Source of the DNA: Proteiniphilum sp. X52
GTDB lineage: Bacteria; Bacteroidota; Bacteroidia; Bacteroidales; Dysgonomonadaceae
Direction of reading: 5' to 3'
DNA length: 47,947 nt
Assembly (NCBI RefSeq): GCF_003712195.1
Contig: NZ_RDSD01000029.1
Location: 1-47,947, forward strand
A program made the position numbers and the translations under genes. Below are positions 28,624 through 37,560 of the stretch, piece after piece (within the stretch, counting starts at the first letter, position 1; each line of letters starts with the position of its first letter). A model generated the notes under the pieces. The model was not told the DNA's origin. It made no database searches and was given only the letters and a program-made list of their open reading frames with translations.

Positions 28624-29850
28624 TCACACATAACTCAACTGAAAAGGGGATGTGGAGAATATTTCGTTGGCTACTTTTTTGATTTCCTGATGTGTGATGC
28701 CGTCAATCCGGGCATAGACCTCGTTCAACGGGATGTAGCAGTTAAAATGCAGAAAAGCTTTTCCCATTGCCAACGTATTGTTTTCATGATTTTCCGCGGC
28801 AATACCCATCTGCCCCTTCCACTGCCGTTTGGCCCGCATTAATTGTGTGGGAGTCAACTCAGTCTGTATGATTTTCTCAATTTCTTTGTGGATAAGTCTC
28901 AGGCATCTTTCCCTGAATTTCGGATCAGACGCAAAGTAGATGGTGAACAGGCCGGTATCGGAGTACAATGTCAGGTTTGACTCCACATGATAGACCAATC
29001 CGCGCTTTTCCCTGAGGGAGACATTGAGCCGGCTGTTGAGGCTTCCTCCACCCAGCATATGATTGATCATATACAATACATATTTATCCGGATGATGCAT
29101 ATTGAATGTGGGCCATCCCATCACCACATGCGACTGGGATGTCTCTTTTTGCATCTCCGTCTTTTCGGGAACCAGAATAGCCGGAGATATACGCTGCTTA
29201 AGTGGCAATGCCCCATTCGTCGGGTTAGATGCAGATGAAAAATACTTTTCGGCCAGCCGCGCGACTTTTGAAAAAGAGGTTTTCCCGAAAGAAAAAAAGA
29301 CCATATTATCCGGACGATACTGCCTCTCAACGAAACGCTTCATGTTCCCGCTGTTGAATGATCGCAGTGTCTCAGGATCACCGAGTATATAGTGCCCCAA
29401 ATCATGGCCGGCAAACACCAGATTCTCAAAATCATCATATATCTGCTCCGAAGGAGAGTCTTCATAAGAAAGAATTTCATCGATGATCACTTCCCGTTCC
29501 CTGTCGATCTGCCGGTCGGAAAACCGGGAGTGAAAAACAATATCATTCAACAGTTCCATGGTACGGGATAAATATTCTTCCGGAAATGCGGCATAGACAA
29601 ACGTCTCCTCCTTGGAAGTGTACGCATTCAGCTCTCCTCCTATATTCTCCATCCGATCGACAACATGATGTGCCCTGCGCTTCTCCGTACCTTTGAACAG
29701 CATGTGTTCCACAAAATGAGCCATACCCTGCTCAGCAGGAAATTCATCCCGGGTTCCACTGTTCACGGCAATCCCGCAATAGGATATCTCGGATGGAAAA
29801 GAACGGTGAATGAGGCGTAGACCATTCGATAAAGTGTGTGTATGTGTCAT
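28624..29850 (-). CDS. M16-family zinc metallopeptidase
   Basis: 408 residues from the ATG at 29850. The inverted zinc motif HxxEH is HFVEH (about residues 45-49), with the third ligand Glu further on in the VIIDEILSYEDSPSEQ region. The second half has the catalytically inactive M16 domain with GGGSLNSRLNVSLREKRGLVYHVES. No signal peptide is obvious, so it probably acts in the cytoplasm on peptides. The 2-hydroxyacid dehydrogenase gene ends 10 bp upstream, suggesting one transcript. Confidence 0.93.
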   Translation of the reverse strand: MTHTHTLSNGLRLIHRSFPSEISYCGIAVNSGTRDEFPAEQGMAHFVEHMLFKGTEKRRAHHVVDRMENIGGELNAYTSKEETFVYAAFPEEYLSRTMELLNDIVFHSRFSDRQIDREREVIIDEILSYEDSPSEQIYDDFENLVFAGHDLGHYILGDPETLRSFNSGNMKRFVERQYRPDNMVFFSFGKTSFSKVARLAEKYFSSASNPTNGALPLKQRISPAILVPEKTEMQKETSQSHVVMGWPTFNMHHPDKYVLYMINHMLGGGSLNSRLNVSLREKRGLVYHVESNLTLYSDTGLFTIYFASDPKFRERCLRLIHKEIEKIIQTELTPTQLMRAKRQWKGQMGIAAENHENNTLAMGKAFLHFNCYIPLNEVYARIDGITHQEIKKVANEIFSTSPFQLSYV

Positions 29851-29860
29851 CACAAAAAAA

Positions 29861-30817
29861 TCAATTCACCCGTGATACGGAATAGGTACCTTCATAAAAT
29901 CCCACAATGTTCTGTGTCATCTCGATCGACATATTGATACGATCCTCTATGGTTTTGGTGGCGGCGTGGGGAGCAAGCACGACATTATCGAGTTCCAGCA
30001 ATTCCGGTAATATACGCGGCTCATTCTCGTACACATCCAATCCGGCTGCCCAGATCGTATTTTCTCTCAGCGCTTTTGCCAGGGCTTTCTCATCCACCAT
30101 GCTGCCACGGGCCGTATTGATAAATACGGCGGTGGATTTCATCATCTTCAATTGTTCTTCACCTATCATATGGTGCGTTTGAGGCGTATATGGCGCGTTC
30201 AACGAGATATAATCGGCCGTTTTCAACAGCTCCTCAAATGCCACATACCGGGCGTTATATTGTTGTTCGATGGTTTCATCCAATCGATTCCTGTTATGAT
30301 AAATGATTTCCATACCCGATGCCACGGCACGACGCGCCAATGATTGTCCGATACGTCCCATACCAATAATACCCAACGTTTTTCCATATACCCGCATGCC
30401 GCTCTCGGCATAAACACCCCAGCTTACTCCTTCGGGTGCGCGCAATTTACGATCATAATAACCTATACGACGGCCGGCTGCCAGCAGAAGCGCAAAAGCG
30501 AACTCAGCCGTAGGCTCACGCGTGCTGTTGGGTATATTGGTGACCGCAATTCCTTTTCTGGTAGCGTAATCCACATCGATATTGTTGAATCCCACACCGT
30601 AATTGGAGATCAACTCTAATTTTTTTGCCCTATCCATGATCTGCTTATCAGTATAAAAACTGAAGTTGGGGACAAGCACCTCATAGTCAGGGATCATTTC
30701 CAGTACCTCTTCTTTGGTAAAATAGGATTTATCCACAGGAAGTGTGATATCATATTTTCCTTCCAGGGCCTTCAACCCTTCAGGTTTCAGCCGATATGCA
30801 ATCAATACTTTTCTCAT
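29861..30817 (-). CDS. D-isomer-specific 2-hydroxyacid dehydrogenase
   Basis: 318 residues from the ATG at 30817 (a GTG at 30826 is in frame). The NAD-binding GxGxxG is GIIGMGRIGQSLA; catalytic Arg in NTARGSMVDE, Glu in DVYENEPRI and His in LAPHAA are all present. The substrate (glycerate, hydroxypyruvate or another 2-hydroxyacid) cannot be fixed. The GTAATTT repeat tract starts about 10 bp upstream. Confidence 0.9.
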   Translation of the reverse strand: MRKVLIAYRLKPEGLKALEGKYDITLPVDKSYFTKEEVLEMIPDYEVLVPNFSFYTDKQIMDRAKKLELISNYGVGFNNIDVDYATRKGIAVTNIPNSTREPTAEFAFALLLAAGRRIGYYDRKLRAPEGVSWGVYAESGMRVYGKTLGIIGMGRIGQSLARRAVASGMEIIYHNRNRLDETIEQQYNARYVAFEELLKTADYISLNAPYTPQTHHMIGEEQLKMMKSTAVFINTARGSMVDEKALAKALRENTIWAAGLDVYENEPRILPELLELDNVVLAPHAATKTIEDRINMSIEMTQNIVGFYEGTYSVSRVN

Positions 30818-30828
30818 AAGAATCACGG

Positions 30829-31060
30829 ATTACGAATTACAAATTACAAATTACGAATTACGAATTACGAATTACAAATTACAAATTACAAATTACAAAT
30901 TACAAATTACAAATTACAAATTACAAATTACAAATTACAAATTACAAATTACAAATTACAAATTACAAATTACAAATTACAAATTACGAATTACGAATTA
31001 CGAATTATCAATTACAAATTATCAATTACAAATTATCAACTACAAATTATCAATTGTCAA
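30829..31060. repeat. long heptamer tandem-repeat tract
   Basis: About 25 head-to-tail units of ACAAATT/ACGAATT up to about 31006, then a looser AATTATCAATTAC pattern. On the sense strand of the dehydrogenase gene the unit reads GTAATTT. It fills the space between the tRNA-Asn terminator and the dehydrogenase start. Confidence 0.97.
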
Positions 31061-31075
31061 TCAATTAATTATAAC

Positions 31076-31101
31076 AAAAAAAACGAGCCTTTCGACCCGT
31101 T
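31076..31101 (-). terminator. Rho-independent terminator of tRNA-Asn
   Basis: Leftward AACGGGTC-GAAA-GGCTCGTT stem (31082-31101) with a GAAA loop, followed by a run of T (31076-31083). Confidence 0.88.
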
Positions 31102-31106
31102 TTCCG

Positions 31107-31180
31107 CTCTTCCTCTTGGACTTGAACCAAGGACCCTCTGATTAACAGTCAGATGCTCTAACCAACTGAGCTAAGGAAGA
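31107..31180 (-). tRNA. tRNA-Asn (anticodon GUU)
   Basis: A full cloverleaf can be drawn: acceptor TCTTCCT/AGGAAGA, D stem GCTC/GAGC, anticodon stem TCTGA/TCAGA with loop CTGTTAA (GTT), variable loop GGGTC, T stem CTTGG/CCAAG with loop TTCAAGT. Discriminator G; CCA is not encoded. Confidence 0.97.
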
Positions 31181-31205
31181 ATATTCTCTCTGCCGAAAAG
31201 CGATG

Positions 31206-31236
31206 CAAAAGTAGTATAATTTTCCGAATAAACCAA
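31206..31236 (-). promoter_or_regulatory. promoter of tRNA-Asn
   Basis: Leftward TTG (31234-31236), 20-base spacer, TACTTTTG (31206-31213). The start point would be about 20 nt before the mature tRNA. Confidence 0.65.
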
Positions 31237-31323
31237 TAACTCACGGAAAAAAATTAAGTGCAGGCTTTTGTGACAAAAGAACCACTGGCTGTCATCTTAA
31301 TCTGTATGCAACAGCAAAGGTGA

Positions 31324-32226
31324 CTAAGAAACAGATAGCATTACTCTTTTCATTACGTCTTCATCCCCATCGGAAAGGTCAATCCAGATCGTTTCCTTGT
31401 CTTTCTTAAACCAACTGAGTTGTTTTCGGGCATAGTTACGAGTGTGCTGTTTGATTTTTTCTATGGCAAACTCAAGGCTACATTTTCCATCGAAACAGTC
31501 GAAAAGTTCTTTATATCCCACTGTATTGAGTGAGTTCAGGTGACGTTGCGGATAGAAAGCTCTCGCCTCCTCGATCAACCCTTCTCCAATCATACAATCC
31601 ACCCGCCGGTTGATACGCTCATACAATTCCTCACGATCACGGGTAAAACCGATCTTTACAATCCGGAACGGACGTTCTTTCTGAGGATTGGTGCGAAGCG
31701 ATGAGTAAGGCTTTCCGGCCATCAGGCACACCTCCAAAGCATGGATCACTCGCTTGGGATTTTTTAAATCCACCTCATTATAAAAAACGGGATCAAGGAT
31801 CTTCAATTGCCGCCGTATGGGATCGATCCCTTCTTTCCGGTAAATATCCTGCAGCTCCCCGCGCAGGGTTTCATCGATGGTAGGAATATCGTCAATTCCT
31901 TTGCATACGGCATCGATATACATCATGGAACCTCCTGTCATTACCACGACCGGATATTGTTCATGCAATTCCCGGAGTAGCAAAAGCGCATCCTGCTCGT
32001 ATTCACTGGCGCTGTAGTAATCTTCCGGGGAAAGTGTGCCTACAAAGTAGTGTGATATGCGCCGCAATTGCTCTTCTGTAGGCGCTGCCGTACCGATGGT
32101 CATTCCCCGGTAGATCTGGCGCGAATCAGCCGATAAGACAGGAGATCCTAACGCTTCGGCTATTTGCAGGCTCCATTCAGTTTTTCCTACGCCTGTGGGG
32201 CCAAGCAGCACCAGGAGGGTATTCAT
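31324..32226 (-). CDS. miaA: tRNA dimethylallyltransferase
   Basis: 300 residues. P-loop GPTGVGKT (residues 9-16), substrate-binding DSRQIYRGMTIGTA, GGSMMYIDAV, and the C-terminal NTVGYKELFDCFDG and KQHTRNYARKQLSWFKKD are all MiaA signatures. It transfers a dimethylallyl group to A37 of tRNAs reading UNN codons. The leader upstream (32227-32427) holds AACAAT- and AATAAC-type repeated text. Confidence 0.97.
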   Translation of the reverse strand: MNTLLVLLGPTGVGKTEWSLQIAEALGSPVLSADSRQIYRGMTIGTAAPTEEQLRRISHYFVGTLSPEDYYSASEYEQDALLLLRELHEQYPVVVMTGGSMMYIDAVCKGIDDIPTIDETLRGELQDIYRKEGIDPIRRQLKILDPVFYNEVDLKNPKRVIHALEVCLMAGKPYSSLRTNPQKERPFRIVKIGFTRDREELYERINRRVDCMIGEGLIEEARAFYPQRHLNSLNTVGYKELFDCFDGKCSLEFAIEKIKQHTRNYARKQLSWFKKDKETIWIDLSDGDEDVMKRVMLSVS

Positions 32227-32427
32227 TGTTTCGATTGTTGTTCAATTGTTGTCCAGTAATTGTTGGTTTGTCATTCGGTTGTTAAACATAAGCGGGACAA
32301 ATGAATAACGGCGAGGCCAAACAACATGCGCAGCACTCATAACGCGAAGTGAATAACGCACGAAGTGCGAATAACAGCCTAACTCAATAACGTGAAGCCA
32401 ATAACAATAATAGTGTGATCGACTGTA

Positions 32428-32985
32428 TTAATATAAATCGTTAGGGTCCGGCTCCGCCGGAGTGTCGTCTAACCCATCAAAGCCCTCCCTATCCAATTCG
32501 TCCAATTCAAAACTTTCGTCGCCATAAAAAGTTTCCCCCATATCTAATGACACCGATTCCGCTTTCATCACCTCTATGTCTGCGATTTGCTTGGGAGCTT
32601 CACCCACTGAGAGTGTACAGACAGGGGATTTTAGATTTTTACCGGGAATGAGTTCCGAGAGTTCAATAAACAATGCGCGTTCGTTAAAATAATCGAACAC
32701 AAACATCAGCTTTTGTTTTTCATCTTCCAGATAATCACCCAGGATGCATTCTTCCATAATATAAGAATCCTCATCGGAATAGGTGTCCATCTCCACCAGC
32801 GTGATCTCTTGCTTCTTGCGCCATTTGTCGTCACAAAGGAAGAACGACGCCATCTCTTTACTACTGAATCCCGTGCAACCCATAATTGCATTGTAAAAAT
32901 CCAGGAACGTGGCATCCGCATCGATTTTGATTTCTCTCTTGAAGTTATCTACTTCATCGGACAGAATTAGAAATTTGAATATCAT
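32428..32985 (-). CDS. pRiA4b ORF-3-like (TnpR-like passenger) protein
   Basis: 185 residues from the ATG at 32985 (MIFKFLILSDEVDNFKREI); an alternative start at 33030 adds 15 residues. The ATFLDFYNAIMGCTGF / FLCDDKWRKKQEITLVEM segments match the pRiA4b ORF-3 family, a common Bacteroidetes protein of unknown function. The C-terminal 40 residues are strongly acidic (SFELDELDREGFDGLDD). A copy of the hairpin repeat family lies in its upstream region, in the sense orientation. Confidence 0.8.
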   Translation of the reverse strand: MIFKFLILSDEVDNFKREIKIDADATFLDFYNAIMGCTGFSSKEMASFFLCDDKWRKKQEITLVEMDTYSDEDSYIMEECILGDYLEDEKQKLMFVFDYFNERALFIELSELIPGKNLKSPVCTLSVGEAPKQIADIEVMKAESVSLDMGETFYGDESFELDELDREGFDGLDDTPAEPDPNDLY

Positions 32986-33150
32986 TGTGATCTCCGTTTG
33001 CTGATTATTGTTTTTAATTAGACATCTCAAAGGTAATAAAAAGATTTATTTTTTCACAGGATTGTTTTATTGTTTTATTTCGCCATGTGGAACCTTTGAT
33101 GTCCAAAATATTCACTAAAGTTAGATATTTGAGTCGCCTTCGCGCCTCGA

Positions 33151-33220
33151 TTTTCAATTCCTCGCTATGGCATAGTCCAAACAAGTTTGTCCTTTGCTCA
33201 TTGAACTTAACGGAAATATT
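33151..33220 (-). repeat. hairpin repeat, copy A
   Basis: Leftward it reads TTTCCGTTAAG..., TGAGCAAAGG, an inner stem CAAAC-TT-GTTTG and TGCCATAGCGAG. It lies about 165 bp upstream of the pRiA4b ORF-3-like gene in the sense orientation. Confidence 0.7.
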
Positions 33221-33413
33221 CATTCCCCTCGGGTGTGTAAGGATTATTTTAAACAGGCCGGTTTCATATGTATTCATTGTAGGTAATTATGTAACGTACC
33301 CAATATACTATGTGGCACATGGATGAACCTAATGTAAAAGCAATTGTTTTATAAGTATGATATAATGGAGTCATTGGTTCGTTATGACGAAGTTCAACTC
33401 ACGACAAACCGAA

Positions 33414-33480
33414 CCTTTTCGTTAAGCCAAATGAGCAGAGGAAGAAGCAAGCTTCTCCTCTGCCATAGCGAGAAAACGAC
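33414..33480 (+). repeat. hairpin repeat, copy C
   Basis: Rightward it reads TTTTCGTTAAG..., then a strong hairpin: GCAGAGG (33435-33441) with CCTCTGC (33457-33463) and inner AGAAG-CAAG-CTTCT with one bulged A, then CATAGCGAG. Copy A shares the flanks but has a different stem sequence that still pairs. It lies 80 bp before the gene at 33560. Confidence 0.75.
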
Positions 33481-33559
33481 TAAATTCATTGGAACCAAAG
33501 CAAACTTGTTTGAGTTTTGGTGAGGTGCGAAAATAAAAAATAAAAAATAAAAAAATCGT

Positions 33560-33877
33560 ATGAAACCGAAATATATGCCCATCGATCCCGGCTATTTTGA
33601 ACTTTTTGAGCAGGAGATGGAAAAAAATGATGCAAGAGTGATCTATTTTGCTTTTGCCAGTGAGCCCGAATTGGAAGAGTCGCGCGGAAAGATCATCAAG
33701 GTAGATGATGAAGGCCGGGAGGGTCATTTTCTCCAGTTTGAGAACGGCGATCGGGTGCGTCTCGACAGAATTGTCGTGATCAACGGAATACCGGGCCCCG
33801 CTTATGATGAATACGACTCATACGCCCTTGCGCCCCTTACTTGCCAGGCAGGCTATGACGATTGTTTTATGGAATAG
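33560..33877 (+). CDS. hypothetical protein, 105 residues
   Basis: No signal peptide or membrane segment. The N-terminal half is acidic (YFELFEQEMEKNDARVIYF); the middle looks like a small beta barrel (GKIIKVDDEGREGHFLQFENGDRVRLDRIVVING). The C-terminus is acidic and has two Cys (LTCQAGYDDCFME). I do not recognise the family. The rpoN promoter lies within its last codons. Confidence 0.75.
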   Translation: MKPKYMPIDPGYFELFEQEMEKNDARVIYFAFASEPELEESRGKIIKVDDEGREGHFLQFENGDRVRLDRIVVINGIPGPAYDEYDSYALAPLTCQAGYDDCFME

Positions 33878-33892
33878 AAATCATTATCTTTG
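33862..33892 (+). promoter_or_regulatory. rpoN promoter
   Basis: TTG (33862-33864), 20-base spacer, TATCTTTG (33885-33892). The leader to the rpoN ATG would be about 90 nt. Confidence 0.75.
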
Positions 33893-33989
33893 CCTTGAAT
33901 TTCATTAGATTATTCAAATGCTTTGGACTATTTCTATATTCGGAAAAGCGACTGAAAACGAGATAGTATGATAACATGTAACTGCGTTT

Positions 33990-35435
33990 ATGGCTCTGAA
34001 ACAACAACAGGAACTAAAACAAACACAACGTCTTTCACCGCTGCAAATGCAGGTGATAAAACTGGTGGAATTAAACTCGGTGGAGGTGGAAGACCGCATC
34101 AAACAGGAGATAGAAGACAATCCCGCCCTGGAAGTCTCGGATTCCGCCCCTGGCGGCGAAGAGAACAGTGAGGCCCCGGAGGATGTTTTGTCCCAGGAAG
34201 AGATTATACTTGGCGACTATGCCTCTGAAGATGATATACCGGACTATCGACTGAACGGAAACGACCGGAAGAATGAGACCAACATTGTCGAGATCAGTTA
34301 TTACGACGACAAATCGCTTGGCGACTCGCTACAGGAACAGATCGGATTATTGCAACTCGATGACCAAAGGCAATTGATCGCTGAGTATATTATTGGAAAT
34401 CTCGATGAGAATGGTTATCTGCAACGCGACCTGCAATCGATCTCAGACGACCTGTTGTTTCAGCAACAGATGGAGGTATCTCCTCTGCAAATGGAAGATG
34501 TGCTGTATGAAATTCAGGATCTGGAACCGGCGGGCGTGGGAGCCAGGAATCTCCGGGAATGCCTTCTGCTTCAACTGGATCGGCATGAATCCACCCCGGC
34601 AGTGGAACATGCCAAAGAGATACTCTCCCATTATTTTGAAGAGTTTTCACGAAAGCATTACGATAAGATCATCCGGCAGATGAATATCACGCAGGACGAA
34701 CTACGCGGTGCCATCCGGGAAATCACCTCACTGAACCCTAAGCCAGGCAACGCGCTGGGCGGCACAATGCAGACCGCCATGAATAATATCACTCCCGATT
34801 TTATTGTGGACTCTTATAATGGAGAGGTCTCTATCCAACTTAATAACAGTAATGTTCCCAGCCTGCAGGTGAACCGCTCTTTCTCGGAAATGCTCAAGGG
34901 ATACAACGAAAACAAGGAGAGCATGTCGCATGACGACAAACAAGCTATCCTTTTTATGAAACAGAAAGTAGACTCAGCCAAATGGTTTATTGATGCGGTG
35001 AAACAGCGCCAGAACACCCTGCAGCGCACCATGGAGGCGATCGTAAGCCTACAATACGATTTTTTTCTTACCGAAGATGAAACCCAACTCAAACCCATGA
35101 TCCTGAAAGATGTGGCTGAAAGAACAGGATTCGATATCTCAACCGTCTCCCGCGTAAGCAACAGCAAGTATGTGCAGACCAATACCGGTATTTATCCCCT
35201 TAAATTTTTCTTCTCCGAGGCGATGCAGACCAATAGCGGAGAAGATATCTCTTCAAGAGAGGTTAAATGGATCCTCAAAGAAAGTATCGACAATGAAAAT
35301 CCCGTCAAACCGCTCACAGACGATCAACTCACGAAAATACTCAATGAAAAAGGATATGTGATTGCGCGCCGGACTGTGGCCAAATATCGTGAACAATTGA
35401 ATATTCCTGTGGCACGATTGAGAAAAAAGATATAA
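33990..35435 (+). CDS. rpoN: RNA polymerase sigma-54 factor
   Basis: 481 residues. Region I is Gln/Leu-rich (QQQELKQTQRLSPLQMQVIK), region II acidic (about 50-115), then the core-binding region, an HTH and the RpoN box ARRTVAKYRE at 459-468. It directs polymerase to -24/-12 promoters and needs an AAA+ activator; none is encoded here. A PAP2-like membrane gene follows after 27 bp. Confidence 0.97.
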   Translation: MALKQQQELKQTQRLSPLQMQVIKLVELNSVEVEDRIKQEIEDNPALEVSDSAPGGEENSEAPEDVLSQEEIILGDYASEDDIPDYRLNGNDRKNETNIVEISYYDDKSLGDSLQEQIGLLQLDDQRQLIAEYIIGNLDENGYLQRDLQSISDDLLFQQQMEVSPLQMEDVLYEIQDLEPAGVGARNLRECLLLQLDRHESTPAVEHAKEILSHYFEEFSRKHYDKIIRQMNITQDELRGAIREITSLNPKPGNALGGTMQTAMNNITPDFIVDSYNGEVSIQLNNSNVPSLQVNRSFSEMLKGYNENKESMSHDDKQAILFMKQKVDSAKWFIDAVKQRQNTLQRTMEAIVSLQYDFFLTEDETQLKPMILKDVAERTGFDISTVSRVSNSKYVQTNTGIYPLKFFFSEAMQTNSGEDISSREVKWILKESIDNENPVKPLTDDQLTKILNEKGYVIARRTVAKYREQLNIPVARLRKKI

Positions 35436-35462
35436 CTTTGCCGATTCAAAATTGGTTACAGG

Positions 35463-36077
35463 ATGAAGTCAATCGCACGCCTCATTTCCACAATCTTTCA
35501 ACCCCTGCTGATGCCCATCTATGGAGTAATGCTCCTGTTTGTGTACACCTACTTTGGAGTAACTTATCTTCAGCAATTCTGGTTGATCATTACCCCGGTG
35601 ATCCTATTTTCATTTGTGATCCCGGCCATTCTTATTTTCATGCTCTACAAGATAAGAGTTATTTCGGACCTTTCGCTGAAAGTACGCCGCGAGCGTATTT
35701 ACCCCTATATGGTCACCTTGCTCTCCTATTCTGTGATGATCTTTTTCTATTACAGGATGCGCATGCCTTTATGGTTCTTGATGATCATGGTCTCCTCAGT
35801 GGCAATCATGATTGCGGCTATCCTCATCACGCTGAAATGGAAGATCAGCGCGCATATGTTCGGCATCGGCGGACTTATTGGGGGCGCCATGTCGGTAAGC
35901 TATTTTGTAGAGCATTCCAATCCCTATTTCATGTTTATGGGTTTGTTCATTATCGCGGGACTGGTGGGTACCTCAAGGCTTATCCTCAAACGTCATACCC
36001 TTGCACAGGTGATCGCGGGATTTTTATTGGGCTTTTTGTTCTCCTTCGTTTTTGTATGGATAGGAGCTCAATCCTGA
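35463..36077 (+). CDS. PAP2-like integral membrane protein
   Basis: 204 residues with about six hydrophobic helices. The second half has KISAHMFGIGG and SRLILKRHTLAQVIAGFLLG, which match the PSGH-like and SRxxxxxHxxxDVxxG motifs of PAP2 phosphatases, with Gln in place of the usual Asp. The first phosphatase motif (KxxxxxxRP) is not clear, so activity is uncertain. A TAACTTTG box at the rpoN stop codon could start a separate transcript, but reading on from rpoN is as likely. Confidence 0.78.
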   Translation: MKSIARLISTIFQPLLMPIYGVMLLFVYTYFGVTYLQQFWLIITPVILFSFVIPAILIFMLYKIRVISDLSLKVRRERIYPYMVTLLSYSVMIFFYYRMRMPLWFLMIMVSSVAIMIAAILITLKWKISAHMFGIGGLIGGAMSVSYFVEHSNPYFMFMGLFIIAGLVGTSRLILKRHTLAQVIAGFLLGFLFSFVFVWIGAQS

Positions 36078-36155
36078 ATAGAATGGTTGTTTTTTGACAT
36101 GAAAAAATTAAATAGTATATTTACCGCATAAATATTTTTTTAAATGATAATGATT

Positions 36156-36536
36156 ATGAATTTCCCTGAAAATGTAAAGTACTCTTCCGATCATGAATGG
36201 GTAAGAGTAGAAGGCAACGAGGCGTTCGTTGGAATTACCGATTTCGCGCAAGGTGAATTGGGTGAAATTGTCTATGTCGATGTGACCACAGAAGGAGAAA
36301 CTTTGGGTTCGGGAGAAGTTTTCGGAAGTATTGAAGCCGTGAAGACCGTATCCGACCTGATGATGCCCGTCGGAGGTGAAGTCCTGGAAGTGAATACCAA
36401 ACTGGAAGACGCTCCGGAGTTAGTGAACAGTGACCCCTTCGGTGAAGGATGGATCATCAGGATAGCAGTCGATAATGCCGATGAGCTGGCGGATTTGATG
36501 TCAGCTGCCGAATACAAGGAATTTATTGGAAAGTAA
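36156..36536 (+). CDS. gcvH: glycine cleavage system H protein
   Basis: 126 residues from the ATG at 36156; ATGs at 36144 and 36150 are in frame. The lipoyl-lysine is in [12 protein letters not shown], and the flanking [30 protein letters not shown] and [12 protein letters not shown] are typical. It carries the aminomethyl group between GcvP and GcvT; those genes are not in the window. purE follows 116 bp downstream beyond a repeat tract. Confidence 0.97.
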   Translation: MNFPENVKYSSDHEWVRVEGNEAFVGITDFAQGELGEIVYVDVTTEGETLGSGEVFGSIEAVKTVSDLMMPVGGEVLEVNTKLEDAPELVNSDPFGEGWIIRIAVDNADELADLMSAAEYKEFIGK

Positions 36537-36540
36537 AATT

Positions 36541-36640
36541 AATGGCCAATGTGCCAATGTGCCAATGTGTCAATGTGCCAATGGAATACCCGGCATCCCG
36601 GATTTTCTTGATTCTTGGCTCTTGGTTCTTGGTTCTTATA
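36541..36640. repeat. two short tandem-repeat tracts between gcvH and purE
   Basis: 36541-36583 is four to five copies of an 8-bp CCAATGTG unit; 36603-36640 is a 7-bp TTCTTGG-type repeat. Confidence 0.88.
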
Positions 36641-36652
36641 GCTTAAATAAAA

Positions 36653-37159
36653 ATGAACCCATTCGTAAGTATTATTATGGGCAGCACCTCCGACCTGCCT
36701 ATAATGGAAAAAGCAGCCCAGTTCCTCAATGACATGGAAATCCCGTTCGAAATGAACGCCCTTTCCGCACATCGGACTCCCGAAGAGGTGGAAAAATTTG
36801 CCAAGGGCGCCAAGGACAGAGGTGTCAAAGTGATCATTGCGGCAGCCGGTATGGCGGCACATCTTCCGGGGGTGATTGCCTCCATGACTACTCTTCCCGT
36901 AATTGGCGTACCTATCAAATCGTCTCTCGACGGAATGGATGCACTGCTCGCCATCGTACAAATGCCCCCCGGCATCCCGGTAGCGACCGTGGGAATCAAT
37001 GGTGCGTTGAACGCGGCTATCCTGGCATTACAGATGATCTCTACAGGCGATGAGTCGGTACAGAAAAAACTCTCGGACTACAAAATAAGCCTGAAAAATA
37101 AGATCACCAAGGCGAACAAGGAATTGGCTTCCGTTTCTTACAAATTCAAAACCAACTGA
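36653..37159 (+). CDS. purE: N5-carboxyaminoimidazole ribonucleotide mutase
   Basis: 168 residues. Signatures GSTSDLPIMEKA, ALSAHRTPEEV, IIAAAGMAAHLPGV, PVIGVPIKS and QMPPGIPVATVGI identify class I PurE, which converts N5-CAIR to CAIR in purine synthesis. The C-terminus carries about 15 extra basic residues (KITKANKELASVSYKFKTN). A long A/T hairpin follows. Confidence 0.97.
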   Translation: MNPFVSIIMGSTSDLPIMEKAAQFLNDMEIPFEMNALSAHRTPEEVEKFAKGAKDRGVKVIIAAAGMAAHLPGVIASMTTLPVIGVPIKSSLDGMDALLAIVQMPPGIPVATVGINGALNAAILALQMISTGDESVQKKLSDYKISLKNKITKANKELASVSYKFKTN

Positions 37160-37216
37160 TTAATAATGTGACTAATGAGTCAATATGCCAATAAGACTAA
37201 TTAAAGAAGAAGTCGG

Positions 37217-37260
37217 AAGTGAAAAAGTCCAAAAAGTGGAGAATTTCAACTTTTTCACTT
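37217..37260 (+). terminator. probable purE terminator
   Basis: AAGTGAAAAAGT (37217-37228) pairs perfectly with ACTTTTTCACTT (37249-37260) around a 20-base loop. It lacks a classical U run but is AU-rich and sits just after purE. Confidence 0.55.
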
Positions 37261-37263
37261 TTA

Positions 37264-37454
37264 GAAGCTGTTTTGAATTTTTTCATCCATTGTTTTTTAG
37301 CCATTTTTTGATGAATTTGGATTTTCATTGATTGAAATGTGGCGGGCCACTTAAAAGAAATGAAAGTTCAAAGGCGCGAAAAAGGGCAAAAAACAATATG
37401 AAAGAGTGGAAAAACAAGCGTAAAATAATTACTCGTAAAATTCAAAACAGTTTC
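37264..37454. mobile_element. 191-bp MITE-like element with 18-bp inverted ends
   Basis: GAAGCTGTTTTGAATTTT (37264-37281) and AAAATTCAAAACAGTTTC (37437-37454) are inverted repeats with one mismatch. TTA flanks both sides (37261-37263 and 37455-37457), fitting a 3-bp target duplication of the TNA type used by some IS5-family elements. The inside is AT-rich with a GTGG-CGGG-CCAC palindrome (37339-37350) and no transposase, so it must have moved with an enzyme from elsewhere. Confidence 0.75.
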
Positions 37455-37479
37455 TTAGTTTCCATGTAATGGATAATGG

Positions 37480-37560
37480 GTAATTAGTAATTGATTAATT
37501 AGTAATTGGTAATTGGTAATTGGCAATTGGCAATTGGTATTTGGTAATTGATAACCAGTA
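37480..37560. repeat. heptamer tandem repeats before the M49 gene
   Basis: GGTAATT and GGCAATT units in the sense orientation of the downstream gene; the reverse complement of the tract before the FUSC gene. Confidence 0.92.

Larger units (their letters stand above)
33031..33559. other. gene-free stretch with two inverted copies of a hairpin repeat
   Basis: No convincing gene. It holds hairpin repeat copies at 33151-33220 (leftward) and 33414-33480 (rightward), each pointing at the nearest coding region. A promoter-like TTG-N18-AACCTTTG (33070-33098) reads rightward, into the leftward repeat copy. Confidence 0.6.

Noticed and set aside
30744-31145. Rightward frame with a KLQITNY-type repeat protein
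   Set aside because: It is the translation of the heptamer tract, antisense to the dehydrogenase leader, and runs into the tRNA-Asn; no real domain.
33014-33277. Leftward 87-codon frame
   Set aside because: Formed by hairpin repeat copy A and overlapping the pRiA4b-like gene start; no family features.
36156-37159. Glycine riboswitch upstream of gcvH
   Set aside because: The 78-bp gap before gcvH has none of the expected structure.
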